Shown here one piece after another: positions 9,011-19,429 of a DNA stretch of 26,594 bases. Numbering within the stretch: position 1 is the stretch's first letter; every line of letters starts with the position of its first letter. The notes under the pieces are model-generated. The model saw nothing but the letters and a program-made list of their open reading frames with translations. It was not told the DNA's origin and made no database searches. Origin of the DNA: Hemicentrotus pulcherrimus (taxonomy: Eukaryota; Echinodermata; Echinoidea; Camarodonta; Strongylocentrotidae); contig BEXV01001163.1 in NCBI GenBank assembly GCA_003118195.1, forward strand, positions 63,689 through 90,282. The letters are read 5' to 3'. The translations under genes were made by a program, and so were the position numbers.

Positions 9011-9737
9011 AGGAGAAAGCGCCATGTTTATAATCAAAATGGCACTCAGAGTAATCTAAGTACTTTCTCTTCACACTTATTACACTACTAAATTGCAATC
9101 TCTATGAAGATGAATGAATATCTTGGGTTTCTTCGTAAGATCCCTTCCCTTAATGTCCGCCGAAATCATCATCGTTCTCGAATAACGTTATTTATTTGGT
9201 AATAATCGCCCAGCCCACGCTTCAAGACTACATTAAGTCTAAAAAAATATGAATGCACGTTAAAAAATAATACATTCTATATTATGAAAGAAAGAATGGA
9301 TTAAGAAACAATAAGCGAAGAGAAAGAGGACTATAAAATTTATATTTAAAAAAAACGTTTATAAATTTATGTTAGTCAGCATGACGGAACAGTCAGTGCA
9401 GCAATCCGGGCCGGTTCATGAACAAAATCTGTCGTCGCCTCATCATAATCACTGCGCTCTTAAAAAACACTGAAATTCTAATGCAATAAGAAGGCTTCAG
9501 CATTGTGTGCGTCTCTTTTTTCCAATTTTAATTTCAGGAAATATGGTGGCTATTCACTGTATGATGACAAGCCAGGATATAGTGTATCGCTGACTAAGAT
9601 AAGATTCCATAGCTGGTCGGGATATATGAGGGGGATTAAGCGCCAATATTGAAAGAGAAGTGGTTCAACTCTTGAGGCAGTTTGATTTGATATGAGGTTG
9701 GAATATAGGTCTCTTTAATTTGACTGCAAAGTGTGTA
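9011..9737. other. No gene seen
   Basis: AT-rich sequence with A-runs; no frame of interest and no match to the other repeat families seen in the window. Confidence 0.5.
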
Positions 9738-9845
9738 TGGGAAAGACAGAGAGGGAGAGATAGAAAGAAAGGAAGAGTGAGAAAGGGGAGAGACAGAGGA
9801 GGGGGAGTGAGGGAGAGTGAGGGAGCGATGGTGGGAGGGAGGGCG
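9738..9845 (+). repeat. Purine-rich (GA)n-type low-complexity tract
   Basis: GGGAAAGACAGAGAGGGAGAG continues as almost pure purine to about 9845, with GAGTGAGGGAGAGTGAGGGAG near the end. Frames crossing it on both strands (Arg/Gly-rich on plus; Ser/Pro/Leu-rich on minus) follow from composition and are not genes. Confidence 0.9.
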
Positions 9846-10714
9846 AAACAAAAATGGGGTGATTTCAATTATAAAGCAGAAATAGGAATTCAGAGCAAAA
9901 CTGTGTTACTAGCCCAAAACACACATACATAATATATGACAGAAGACTTGCTTCAATAAATCAAATTGATGCTATTCTAAAATTATCAAAATGTCAAAGT
10001 ACATTCAAATTGTAATTTGTTTTGCTTCGACAATTAGGAAATATGGGGCCTAGCTAAAGGAAAGCATGTGAGCTTATTCCGATGTACTCTTCAAAAGACT
10101 TCAGAAGTATGAAACGGGTGACAGGGGAAGTATGTCATTAGCGTTTAGAGACACCGTCAGTAAACAAACCTAGAATATCATCACTTATAAATGGGACTTT
10201 GATTTAAGGTTCATTGAAGACATTGAACATTATGCAATGGTAAACAAGGCAAGTACATAATGAGTAGAAATACAAGGAAGAAAAAAGACAAGCATCCGTG
10301 CCTATTGTGTCATTGAGCAAAACACCTCGTAATTCACTGGTCATAAATATTCCACCGCTTTAAGGGTATTCAAATGATCTACTTTGATGAGCATTTAAAT
10401 CCCAAAGTGCCATTGAGTAATCATCGTTTAACTCGCGATAATCCATCAATGATTTTTTTTTTCCTTTAGAATGCCTAGGCGCCATGGAGTGTGTTCGAGT
10501 GCAAGGGCACTAGCCTCGGGCTACTTTTCCGGATAACGTCCAAAATAAAGCTTTTTGAGCTAGACTCATTCTTTGTGTAATACGGAAAGCGATCGTTGAA
10601 AGTAATGAAAAGAAAATAAACAATCAATATGCTTAATTTAGAGTATATTGTCATATGCGAAATCCTAATTGGTATTAAATTCATTCACGTCTAAATTTTG
10701 GAATAATAATAATC
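9846..10714. other. No gene seen
   Basis: Mixed AT-rich sequence. A 69-codon minus frame at 10475-10684 has no recognisable domain. A slightly GC-richer patch lies at 10470-10530. Confidence 0.5.
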
Positions 10715-10775
10715 ACACTTTGTATATTACGTAAAAATTACGTTTCTAAGAGCTTTATACTGTAATGATAATTAC
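10715..10775 (+). repeat. Short repeat fragment shared with 15519-15575
   Basis: ACGTTTCTAAGAGCTTTATA followed by CTGTAAT at about 10739-10766 is nearly repeated, same strand, as ACGGTTCTAAGAGCATTATA followed by TTGTAAT at 15545-15571. The shared core is under 30 bases, with three or four differences. It probably represents the tail of a dispersed SINE-like element. Confidence 0.3.
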
Positions 10776-10904
10776 CCCTGTCATTGGATTAAATCGCTAA
10801 TTCGCACATTGAAGTTACCACGCTCCGCTCCGGGGTGAGTGTTCCGGCAAGGCGCCATTTTACAAGCGCACATAATGCCAATCCAAGCACATTAACTTTT
10901 GCAT

Positions 10905-10955
10905 CCTAAACCGGTACCCATTTATTACCTGGGAGGAGAGTGGAACGTGTAAATA
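10905..10955 (-). mobile_element. SINE core fragment, family S1, copy a
   Basis: The minus strand reads ACGTTCCACTCTCC, TCCCAGGTAATAAATGGGTACCGG. This matches the post-core module of the other SINE copies here (CATTCGTCAAACCCGACCCAG then GGTACCTGGC at 17198-17240), in which a pyrimidine-rich CACTCTCGACCCAGG block is followed by a GGGTACC block. The tRNA-like head and GGCAAGACA core are missing. Short and diverged. Confidence 0.4.
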
Positions 10956-11744
10956 AATTTATTAATGTCTATTATTAGCGACTTCCCATATATATGTTGC
11001 CTGAATTGCGTATAAGTGTGACAAAATAAAACCAACAGAGCCACCTTTAAAAGTACAACTTTTCATAAGGGGTTGACTCAATTTGATTCATTTAAAGTGT
11101 TAGTGTGATATTGGTGATAATGGTGAGCGAGCAACGTGTTATTTACTTTCTCAAAATAATTGACAATGAAAAACCCTGAAGCTTTAGCACACACCGTATA
11201 ATGGTACACTGAGCGGTATCAAATATTACCAAGACGGTGTTAATTTAAAAGCAAACGATTGATTGAGTTTCATTTCACAAATATAATCAAGAAGTTCTCA
11301 TAAGAAAATGTACTTCTTGATTTAAAAAGCGCCTGCTTAGATATTACTTCTGATTCTACGTGTGTCATTTTAATGAGGTATTAATGCGAGTAAAGGGCAT
11401 TGTTCTTGATTAATTGATTTTACATTCTCCTGTCGCTACATCCATCATTAACGTTATTTAATTTGTATTCTCCTAGTCTGTAACGTCGCTACTTCACAGG
11501 TCTACCACATATGGAGATGGGGTTTACCTTCCATGATTTTCCCAGATTTTAAACTACTGTGTAAATTATATTCAAAATGGCTCTTAAGGTTGTATCATAT
11601 AATCTGAAATGAACAAGAACGAAACAAAACAAAGCCATTGTCACAGATTCACGGAGTACTTTTAAATAGATATTATATTAACGTGATATTTTTTATCGTA
11701 ATTTTCATCGATATTTGCATAACATGTTAACATGAGACGGGGCT
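10956..11744. other. No gene seen
   Basis: AT-rich noncoding sequence. ACTTCTTGATT-type words occur as a small inverted pair at about 11287-11298 and 11310-11321 (TCAAGAAGTTCT / TACTTCTTGATT). No gene or large element. Confidence 0.45.
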
Positions 11745-11905
11745 TTTTATCCATTATCATTATTATCATCATTATTGTTATTATTAAGATTTTGTTAATG
11801 ATTATCATTATGTTCATCATCTTTAGTGTTATCATCATTATTTTCATTATAAATCATATTATAATCATAATAAGTTTTAATATTATTCACATCATTATCA
11901 ACATT
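11745..11905 (+). repeat. Interrupted (ATT/ATC)n trinucleotide tract
   Basis: ATTATCATTATTATCATCATTATTG-like triplets continue for about 160 bases. Frames crossing it encode Ile-rich strings on both strands (11732-12037 plus; 11662-11847 minus) and are composition artefacts. Confidence 0.85.
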
Positions 11906-12234
11906 TGTATTATTGTATCCTTTTTGCTTCTCACGCACATATTATGTATTCTAATGGTTCAATACTGTTATACAAATGAACAGCTGGTCTTAACAATCAG
12001 CATTCATCACGAACACGTGCATAATTTCAATGATTAAGCGAGCAGATAAAACATATATTACAAGGTTCATGTCAAAAACACCTGTATGATGTAAAAGCCA
12101 CTTAAATTAATTTTCAATTCGATTCGACTCAAATCTATATTTTTAACACAAGGTAAATTGTGTACAATTCATTTCCTAATCTCATGCACCTTTTTAGTGA
12201 CATAACTATTAGTGATACGCGTTGTTTAATATAA

Positions 12235-12455
12235 ATGTTGTTATTTTCATTCTCATTATCAAAGTTATTATTGTTTGATATCGTTATTATTGTTATTATT
12301 ACTCGTATCACTATCATTATCATAATTATTATTATAATTTGCATTAGTTTTGCTATCATTACTTTTAGTGTTACCATCATTTTGTGTTCATTATATTGAT
12401 AATTATCATTACTATTATCATCATTATCATAAATGTTGTTTTATTATCATTATTC
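12235..12455 (+). repeat. Interrupted (ATT/ATC)n trinucleotide tract
   Basis: A second tract of the same triplets: TTGTTATTTTCATTCTCATT at 12237 onward, TCGTTATTATTGTTATTATT near 12280, and TTATCATTACTATTATCATC near 12402. It is probably one diffuse repeat region with 11745-11905. Ile/Asn/Met-rich frames over it (12135-12380, 12350-12649) are not genes. Confidence 0.85.
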
Positions 12456-14328
12456 ACAGCAATAATACAAAATGTAGCAAACAAACATATATGGGATGGT
12501 ATTCCACACGGATAATAAATCCACCATATGAAATATACCAATACAACTTTAATCAAAAGGGTACTTGGTTTTATGTAGTTTAAAGTAGTATACCCGCCAA
12601 TAGATTGTACAAACAGACCACGTAGACTGACACACGTTACTCTTTTCATAACGCTTCATCATTCCAGAAATATATTAGGGTAGGTAAATAATTGTCCTGT
12701 CAACTAGCATGACTAGTGCAATTCAATCTATTTGATTATGTAAACATGTGATAAAGTCACTTGAGACAGTGTGAGGTTGCCTTCTATCGATCCAACAAAA
12801 GTAACTATACATCATTGAGGATTTCATGTTATTTTATGATCTTAACGAAAGTGTTGTAATAATAGTTTCATTTTATAGCGTCAAGTATACCACATATATC
12901 GCAGAGCTAAACGAGCATGGTTATTACCCAGGCATTAACCGAGTTACCCTTCCTCTCAGGTATACAAAGGAATTTCTTCCTATTGGGTAATTTTGCTTGG
13001 TAAATGCTTTAAGTTGGAACTCTGTCAGAATCAGTAAGTCCATGTTTTGCAATATTGCAACAGATACAATTGGGCAGATAACGTAAACAACTCTTGTTTA
13101 TTTCTTTTGTTGGTTTCTGGACGCTCAGGGGGCGGTTACATTGGAGAAATGAAGCTCATTTTTCCTTGTAAATAAATCGAGATGATTTGTTGTCTGATGT
13201 GTTTGCAGATAAAACATTTTTATTTTACTGATAGGACAGTTTGTGTTTGGTAGAGGGTCTCTGGCTCACACTTCTCTCAAAGTTTCATAACAATATCAAC
13301 AACAAAACTTTTTTTATCATGCTCTTTTCAAAAAATAAATGATAACAAAACAACATAGCTTATGCGTTGAGACAAGATCTGCAATAAACCATTAAAGATA
13401 AAAATGCATTGATTGATAATGTTTAATCATTCCCAAAAGCTTTATACAAATATTAGCACGGTTAGACTCTATCTAGTGTTTATTACTGTGGTGGGAATTT
13501 TCCATATGGTGCCGAACAAGGGTTCAGATTATAAAAACAATGATGGGCATGTAATAACAATATTCAATCCCGTCTGTCTTTAAATATATTAGATGGTGGT
13601 CGTTCGGTGTTCATGCCGCTTCTTGACAGTTTAGTAATGAAAATGTTTAATGATTTTGTTAGAGTCAACAAGTCACATGTTAGTCTGTATTCACGTTGGA
13701 ATACAGCTTCAACGCTAATCGGGTAGATATCTGTGGGATGTCGGTTATGTTTCAGGTTGGGGGGGGGGNGCCACCGCCCCCATCAATAACATCCATTATT
13801 ACTGCCAGTGAGCAAAGAATTTGTCAAAAACAAATATAGTGGGTTGATTTAATTAGGCTGTACAGATGTAATTATGGAGAAGGCCGTCTAGACTATCTTG
13901 TTGATTATTTAGCTGATTATGTTTCAATTGCGATGGAAATAGGCGGAAAAGATCTACCCTGTATAGTCATTATGCAAATTACCTCAGAGAGTAATTGAAT
14001 TGAATTATTCATCAAGGAAGGTCTCTTGATGTAAATCGTCCATTATTATTTACAGCATGGTATATAGGAAGATTATAGGGCTCTGATTGGTCATAATGCA
14101 GGCACGAACTTTGTTACTGGCTGCTGGGTGGCTTAGCGAAAAAAATATTGACCAGGCAAAGTTCAACTCGCGCGTGCAATGCAGAGAGGCAATAGTTGCC
14201 CGTTAGTTGACAATAAATAAGCGCAATGCTTGTAGACGGGTAGTTTTCCTACAAATGAACACATTTCAACGGGCAATTTTTTCAATTTTTTTTTTAAATA
14301 ATGAATTTACAGTTATGAATGATGCGTT
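12456..14328. other. No gene seen
   Basis: AT-rich noncoding sequence. Small features are a 14-bp perfect palindrome TTGCAATATTGCAA (13047-13060), an 8-bp perfect hairpin CTGTATTC/GAATACAG (13685-13706), and a G run with an unresolved base at 13769. GAACTTTG and CAAAGTTC around 14106-14165 form a weak inverted pair. No coding exon was identified. Confidence 0.5.
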
Positions 14329-15015
14329 GCATACACTGTTGCTCATAAAGTTGGAATATTTTTGTTTTACCCCAATTTATGGAATTATTTTTTAAAATGA
14401 TTTAAAAATAATAGATCTAGATTTAAGTATATATTCTCACATTTTATTGAATAATAAGTTGACAATGTGTGTTTTGCGTGACTGCTAAAGCATGTCTATG
14501 CTAATCAACTAGGGGACCTACGCCTTTAAGTCATAAATGACAGTAATGATGATTAATACCCCACAAAAGGGCACTTATATAGCACATCAACGCAGTTTTG
14601 ATCATGGGGCCTCACAGTTGCAAGGCCATTGCTTTGTCACTGAATCATGACTGTACTCAGCGGGGGCTAGCGTAGGGGGCAGTTTCCATAAATAAATAAA
14701 AACACAGAAAATGCAATAAATAATAATTTTACCCCCGTCCACCAACATAAAAATTCCTCTGTGTGCCCATGCCTTGAGCTTTAATCCTCATTACTGCCAT
14801 TTATGACTTAAGGGCGTAGGTCACCTAGTTGATAAGCATAGTAGCAAACACATGCTTTAGCAGTCACGCAAACACACATTGTCAAATTATTATTCAATAA
14901 AATGTGAGAATGTATAATATTATTTAGATCTATTATTTTTGAATTATTTTAAAAATAATTCCATCAATTGGGGTACAACAAAAAATATTCCAACTTAATG
15001 AGCGACAGCGTATAA
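14329..15015. mobile_element. Foldback element with inverted arms of about 250 bp
   Basis: Left arm 14329-14574 matches the reverse complement of 14763-15015 along its whole length. Shared blocks from the outside in are GCTCAT.AAGTTGGAATATT, ACCCCAATT.ATGGAATTATTT, AAAAATAATAGATCTA, TTCTCACATTTTATTGAATA, GACAATGTGTGTTT, GCGTGACTGCTAAAGCATG, ATCAACTAG and AAGTCATAAATG.CAGTAAT, ending at GGGCAC. Differences are mainly substitutions plus one indel of about 8 bases after AAGCATG. The central spacer (14575-14762) is noncoding and includes AAATAAATAAA-type sequence. No clear target-site duplication is seen at the outer ends. The structure fits a nonautonomous foldback DNA element or a MITE with very long terminal inverted repeats. 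The arms are much more diverged than those at 2030-2163, so it is older. Confidence 0.85.
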
Positions 15016-15518
15016 CAAATACTAACTGCTTAATTTCAGGTCATGGTTAAAACTATAGCTCCTCGGTGACTGTTCTTGGCCCTCGACGTATTTTCAGGGC
15101 ACTGTACAGTTTCGAGATAACCTTGCAGGGATATAGAATCGACACAAATTTATTCTAAATTACAGGCCTAAATTTAAATGTTAACTATCCTAAACTATCT
15201 CTCATCTTAATATGTAGAAATAACCAACATGCTTAACAGCGTTTTCACAATAGTCATACAGATAACAATAACTCCTACACCATGAGGCGTCTCTTACCAA
15301 AAACAATGTAAATACAAAGTTCAGTCCAGGTTAGTTTAAAACTGACTCAAGTATAACAATAGTTTGGGCCTAACAAAGCCCAGCTGTGCACAGACTTTAA
15401 TCATACTAAAATATCACCTAGTATTACACGCTGTATGTTATCATAGAATTGACACAAGACATCCATTATGTCTATATTATGTATATCATGCGATGTATAG
15501 CATTACGTATGTTCCGTA
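15016..15518. other. No gene seen
   Basis: No long frame or repeat identified. The frame at 15449-15643 is short and crosses a repeat fragment. Confidence 0.5.
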
Positions 15519-15575
15519 TAGTTGTATGTAAAGCGCTTAATACTACGGTTCTAAGAGCATTATATTGTAATTATC
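15519..15575 (+). repeat. Short SINE-like repeat tail, partner of 10715-10775
   Basis: GTAAAGCGCTTAATACTACG followed by GTTCTAAGAGCATTATATTG shows the 'GTAAAGCGCTTA...TAAGAGC.TTATA.TGTAAT' order. The second half is repeated at 10739-10766. 'AAAGCGCTTA' and 'GCGCTATATAA'-type phrases are frequent in short dispersed repeats of marine invertebrates as I recall them. Limits are uncertain. Confidence 0.35.
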
Positions 15576-16580
15576 TTTATCTTGATAATTATACAATCTG
15601 TGTTATCATCCCAAAGCTAGATATCTACCGATGGCGGATTTAAAGGGAGAAGGGGCGCCTCGCTAATTTCTGTTATTATCCTTTCTGTGTTTTCTTTAAG
15701 AAAGACATGTTAAAGTTATGAAGAGATTGGCATTGATAATTTCTACTATAAATAAAATCGACAGATTCATATAAACAAAGCCACAACGTTTCCAAGTCTT
15801 ATAAATCTTCGATAATCACAAACGTGACAATCATTGACGTTGAAGAAAGAGAGTTTCACTGCCTACATACCATGTACATAGAACACATAAACTATTATGT
15901 TCGATTTCGCATTTCTCTATTTTAAGCAATCTCTATTTTCAGAACTTCTCGATCGCCCTCTTCTAAGAAGCCGTTGACTTTATTTCACAATTATAATAGT
16001 CTTCACTCGATGAGTCGGGCTAGACCACATCATGGCCATAAAAACCTCCTGAGACTGTGAGTATTCACATGTTTGCATAACTAGATCTAAACTACTCACA
16101 TCAGCTCCGATGCCGTTTTTTCATATTGACTGATCAACCCTTGTCTAAGTTTAGATTTTCTATGTGTTAACTCGGCAACGTTAGCCAGCAATGCTGTGCC
16201 GCATGTTTAGCAGTTCTAGACACGTGTCTATAGCATTGGGAGCGAGCTGAACATATCGATTGTGCGGTAATATCAACCAGGTGTATCCTACGGTGGCTTT
16301 CAACTCGGGAAATGTCACGGAGGGCAAAGATATCAAGCAAACAAGAACGATACCTTGTAGACCAACTCTCAGTCACGTGACTCGCCCCATAAGAACAGTC
16401 ACACATCAATGTTAGAAAGTTACACGCATGCTTCTTTTTTGGCTGGATATACAAACACAATTTCGAAAATCGATTTATGGAATAATATACTGATAAAAGT
16501 AGGTTCGACGCGTGTCATTCTTTTTGTTCTGTTCATTCTTTTCATAAATTTAAGCTTCAACAAAATATATTGATATTAAA
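15576..16580. other. No gene seen
   Basis: A 97-codon minus frame at 16167-16460 is the longest open reading here. It is Cys/Ser/Arg/His-rich, has no recognisable domain and no clear splice sites, so I leave it uncalled. A 14-bp perfect palindrome TAGACACGTGTCTA (16217-16230) contains an E-box CACGTG. Confidence 0.45.
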
Positions 16581-16801
16581 TGTAATACAAAGTTTTGAGA
16601 AATTTTGAAAATTTGGGGGATAATGATTCTTTACTATTATGATATATTTGGATGCCCCTGTGGATATATAATAAGCACTAAAAAATTAGCCCATAAAACA
16701 CTTCTGCTTTTGAGAAAAAATGAAAATAACAATTTATCGGTGCTCCCGATGAATTTTGATAAATTTCAAATAGCACATACGGCCGTACAATGGTAGCTGC
16801 G
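16581..16801 (+). repeat. Dispersed repeat family R1, copy B
   Basis: This copy starts at GTAATACAAAGTTTTGAG and runs to CGGCCGTACAATGGTAG. It aligns with the reverse complement of 1-216. Relative to copy A it has small insertions (for example around 16675-16690, CACTAAAAAATTAGCCC in place of AGTAAAACATTTAGCG) and substitutions. A 63-codon frame inside it is not shared by copy A, which argues against coding. Copy B defines the inner boundary of the family because similarity stops near 16580. Confidence 0.75.
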
Positions 16802-17074
16802 ACCCTGAAAATTTCAGAATATGTAGTTGTAATATTTATCAATCAAACGGGAATAGCTTATCGGTCAAAATAGTCAAGAAACATTATAGCTTAATTAATA
16901 TCTTTACCTTGAGAGGGCGCTTTAGAACATGAAGATTTTATTATTTACAATTTCATAACTTTAGACTTGATTTCAACCGCGACAACGATCACTGCATATT
17001 GTACGATCGCATATGCTTCCAATATGTTCATTTGAACCAAATTCAGGGACCCCATACCAAACCTTTGTGATACC
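16802..17074. other. No gene seen
   Basis: AT-rich spacer. The antiparallel frames that begin here (16973-17194 minus, 17013-17270 plus) run into the SINE at 17075-17250 and have no independent support. Confidence 0.5.
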
Positions 17075-17250
17075 TTTAACATTCACAGAAGTGGATACGT
17101 CTTGGTATATTACATGCGTCACCGGACTGTGGATCACATGGTTCATGAGTTTGAGTCCCGCTGAGGTACTATTTTCCTCTGGCAAGACATTCATCTACAT
17201 TCGTCAAACCCGACCCAGATGGGGTGAAACGGTACCTGGCATGAGTTACT
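17075..17250 (+). mobile_element. tRNA-derived SINE, family S1, copy b (most complete)
   Basis: A degenerate tRNA-like head contains GACTGTGGATCACATGG (17125-17141) and a pol III B-box-like AGTTTGAGTCCC (17148-17159, against GGTTCGANTCCC). Next comes the core GGCAAGACATTCATCTACAT (17181-17200), then TTCGTCAAACCCGACCCAGA and GGTACCTGGCATGAG. The core and post-core order is shared with the reversed copy at 23890-24055. The A box is not clear. The 3' end abuts a TTAA-flanked element at 17254. Confidence 0.6.
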
Positions 17251-17253
17251 TTA

Positions 17254-17764
17254 TTAAAGGGACTTGGTAACATTGTTCAGATGAAAGAAAATAATGCTAA
17301 TTAGGTACTGACTTCAATGCTAGATGTACAATTGAAGATAATCTGAAAGTTTGTTTGAAAACAGACCATTATTAACGATTTAAAAAAATGGTCGATTCCT
17401 GAATTTCCCAACTATGCTGTTACAATGTAATTGCATTTTTACGTGAATGTAAAGCAATAAATTGCTCTATATACAATTCCAGACATATAAATATTGACAG
17501 ATTTCAAAAAGCCTGTCTTACATCTTATTTTCATGGAAATACGATTAGGAAAATTCAAAAATGGTTGGGAGAATATACTATTGGAAGGTGTTGCACAGTG
17601 ATACCTTCAAAGGGAACCATAAATATCATTGTGGTTTGAGTTTTTCAGGATGTTTTGTATGTTAGAGGGTTATTAGAAGGAATAGAGTATAAAGTAACAT
17701 CTCATACACAAATTACGCATTTTTTTCTTCAAAAACCATCAACAATGTTACCGAGTCACTTTAA
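17254..17764. mobile_element. TTAA-flanked nonautonomous DNA element with 20-bp terminal inverted repeats
   Basis: The left terminus AGGGACTTGGTAACATTGTT (17258-17277) matches the reverse complement of the right terminus (17741-17760), AGTGACTCGGTAACATTGTT, with two differences. TTAA lies directly outside both termini (17254-17257 and 17761-17764). The 503-bp interior is AT-rich without a transposase frame. TTAA duplication plus short terminal repeats fits a MITE mobilised by a TTAA-targeting transposase such as a piggyBac relative; the termini do not begin with the CCY typical of classic piggyBac, so superfamily is open. It sits directly at the 3' end of the SINE at 17075-17250 and may have inserted there. 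Confidence 0.75.
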
Positions 17765-19429
17765 ATGCTTAAGCGTAATAATTGTGGATCACCAGATTGA
17801 ATTCAAAGTCTTTTTAAAGAACTTCTAAAATATTTGAAAGGACGCCAGTAACATAATTACTGCATCTCAATTGCTTTTGAAAGACTAAAGTATTAAAATT
17901 TGTTTCCACATATTTAAAAGGATGAAAGAAGCTGTCTTTAAAAGGGAATAGTCATTTATAAATACAAAGAAAAAATACAAAACCAATTCGGTATGCGTAT
18001 TATAAAAAAAATGTATTTATTTCTTGAAACTGTAAAAAGTTATTTCTTCACAATGGTAACGATCCTGCTAACATCGGGCTCACTCTCCAGCTTTATTTAG
18101 CTACATTTTATTCAATATGCAATCGATAAAAAACCAAGCGAAATAAAACACGACATCCTTGCATGTACACCACTTCGTTCCAATAGGTAATTGAGAAGGC
18201 TTTCCATTCGAAGTTCGGAGTGGATATTTAGCCCGGGGCACTAACCTTTCTATATGAAGTAACATTGAAACAGTAGCTTGGTAGCACCCCTCCCCCATCC
18301 CATTTAACAAAGCTTAAACTTTGCATGGGCAAAGAGCAATATTCGTCGGTCATATAAATAGTTTTTCAATCCTATTTCATTTATTTTTTGAGAAGGTGCT
18401 TCATTCTATTTTGAGGGGGTCTATATGCCTAATGGGGCATGGGTAATGCATTTGTTGCGAAACCATTATAGAGCACTCTTATTGACAATAATAAAACGTA
18501 ACTACGTCGACACAACAACCAAAACAAAGGTTATTCGATTGAGGCCTATGCTGTTCATATTTCGCTTTCATCTCACCGATTGCAGCTTGGAAATTCAGTT
18601 TATTGATCTACATTATGGATTTAACTCCCGGGTGACCAAATATTTTATAAATAAAACTGAATGTGCCATCGAATTTATTCTATAAAACAACGAAACGGGC
18701 CAATGTTATTACCGCCTTGTATGATCGTCATGTACCATGCATCTAAGCATGGACCTACTACGATCTAAGCATGCACGGAAACAATTATTCAAAGATATAG
18801 CAGTAAGAGTTAAGGCCTAAACTGTATTCAAACGATAAGCTACGTAACTAATACGCATTAAAAATAAAGTGATGATGACGTGAAATGCTATGATTTTCCA
18901 AGTACTTCTTGAAAGGGGGCTTCGGCGCCGCAAGAGTTAATGGCCCTTTAGGAGGAAAACAAAATCTTATATTCAATTCATTACCATCGTTGACAAAATG
19001 GAACGCCAAACATTGTCCAATCATCGAGGAGATGGCCAATCGATTAAACTCAGTCAGATCAGTCTTTTGTCACTTTTCAATCAAATTTCCACCCATACGT
19101 GAAAGTACATTACCCTCAGATTTCTCACTTGACGACATGCTCCAGTCACACAGGCACTGTAGTATTTTAATAACCGTTTGGAAAATTAGCTTTATATCTT
19201 TACCCTACGAGTGATGCAACGTTTAACCATTCGGGGTTCATTTATGAAATAGTGCATCTTAAAAGATATACGTGGTCATCAAATGAGGCTCTATTCTGCA
19301 CACCAGTTAATGCTTGATCAGATAATTATGGCTGGGTGAACCACCGCGACCACCCTCTCCCGCCCCTCCCCTATGTCCTTAATATACTGCTCGATATACT
19401 AGGGTAAAGATCCGGTGATGGTATGCAGC
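17765..19429. other. No gene seen
   Basis: Frames at 18101-18310 (minus), 18425-18685 (plus) and 18909-19214 (plus, 101 codons from TTG) lack recognisable domains and convincing splice sites. The last lies in a GC-richer patch (GGCTTCGGCGCCGCAAGAG near 18918), so it is the least implausible. ATCTAAGCATG occurs twice at about 18740-18775 as a short direct repeat. Confidence 0.45.

Noticed and set aside
9636..9932. Arg/Gly-rich and Ser/Pro-rich frames over 9720-9850
   Set aside because: Created by the purine-rich tract on both strands.
11662..12037. Ile-rich frames on both strands that look like membrane segments
   Set aside because: They are translations of an interrupted ATT/ATC repeat; hydrophobicity is a by-product of the triplet.
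2030..15015. CRISPR-like or prokaryotic defence array interpretation of the repeats
   Set aside because: Repeats are inverted or microsatellite, not regularly spaced direct repeats with unique spacers, and the window is clearly eukaryotic in character.
16167..16460. 97-codon Cys/His-containing minus-strand frame that might be a zinc-finger fragment
   Set aside because: Cysteines and histidines are not spaced as in any finger I know, and no splice sites or start context support it.
18909..19214. 101-codon plus frame in a GC-richer patch
   Set aside because: Starts at TTG, no recognisable domain, an overlapping minus frame of similar quality exists, and no acceptor or donor is convincing.
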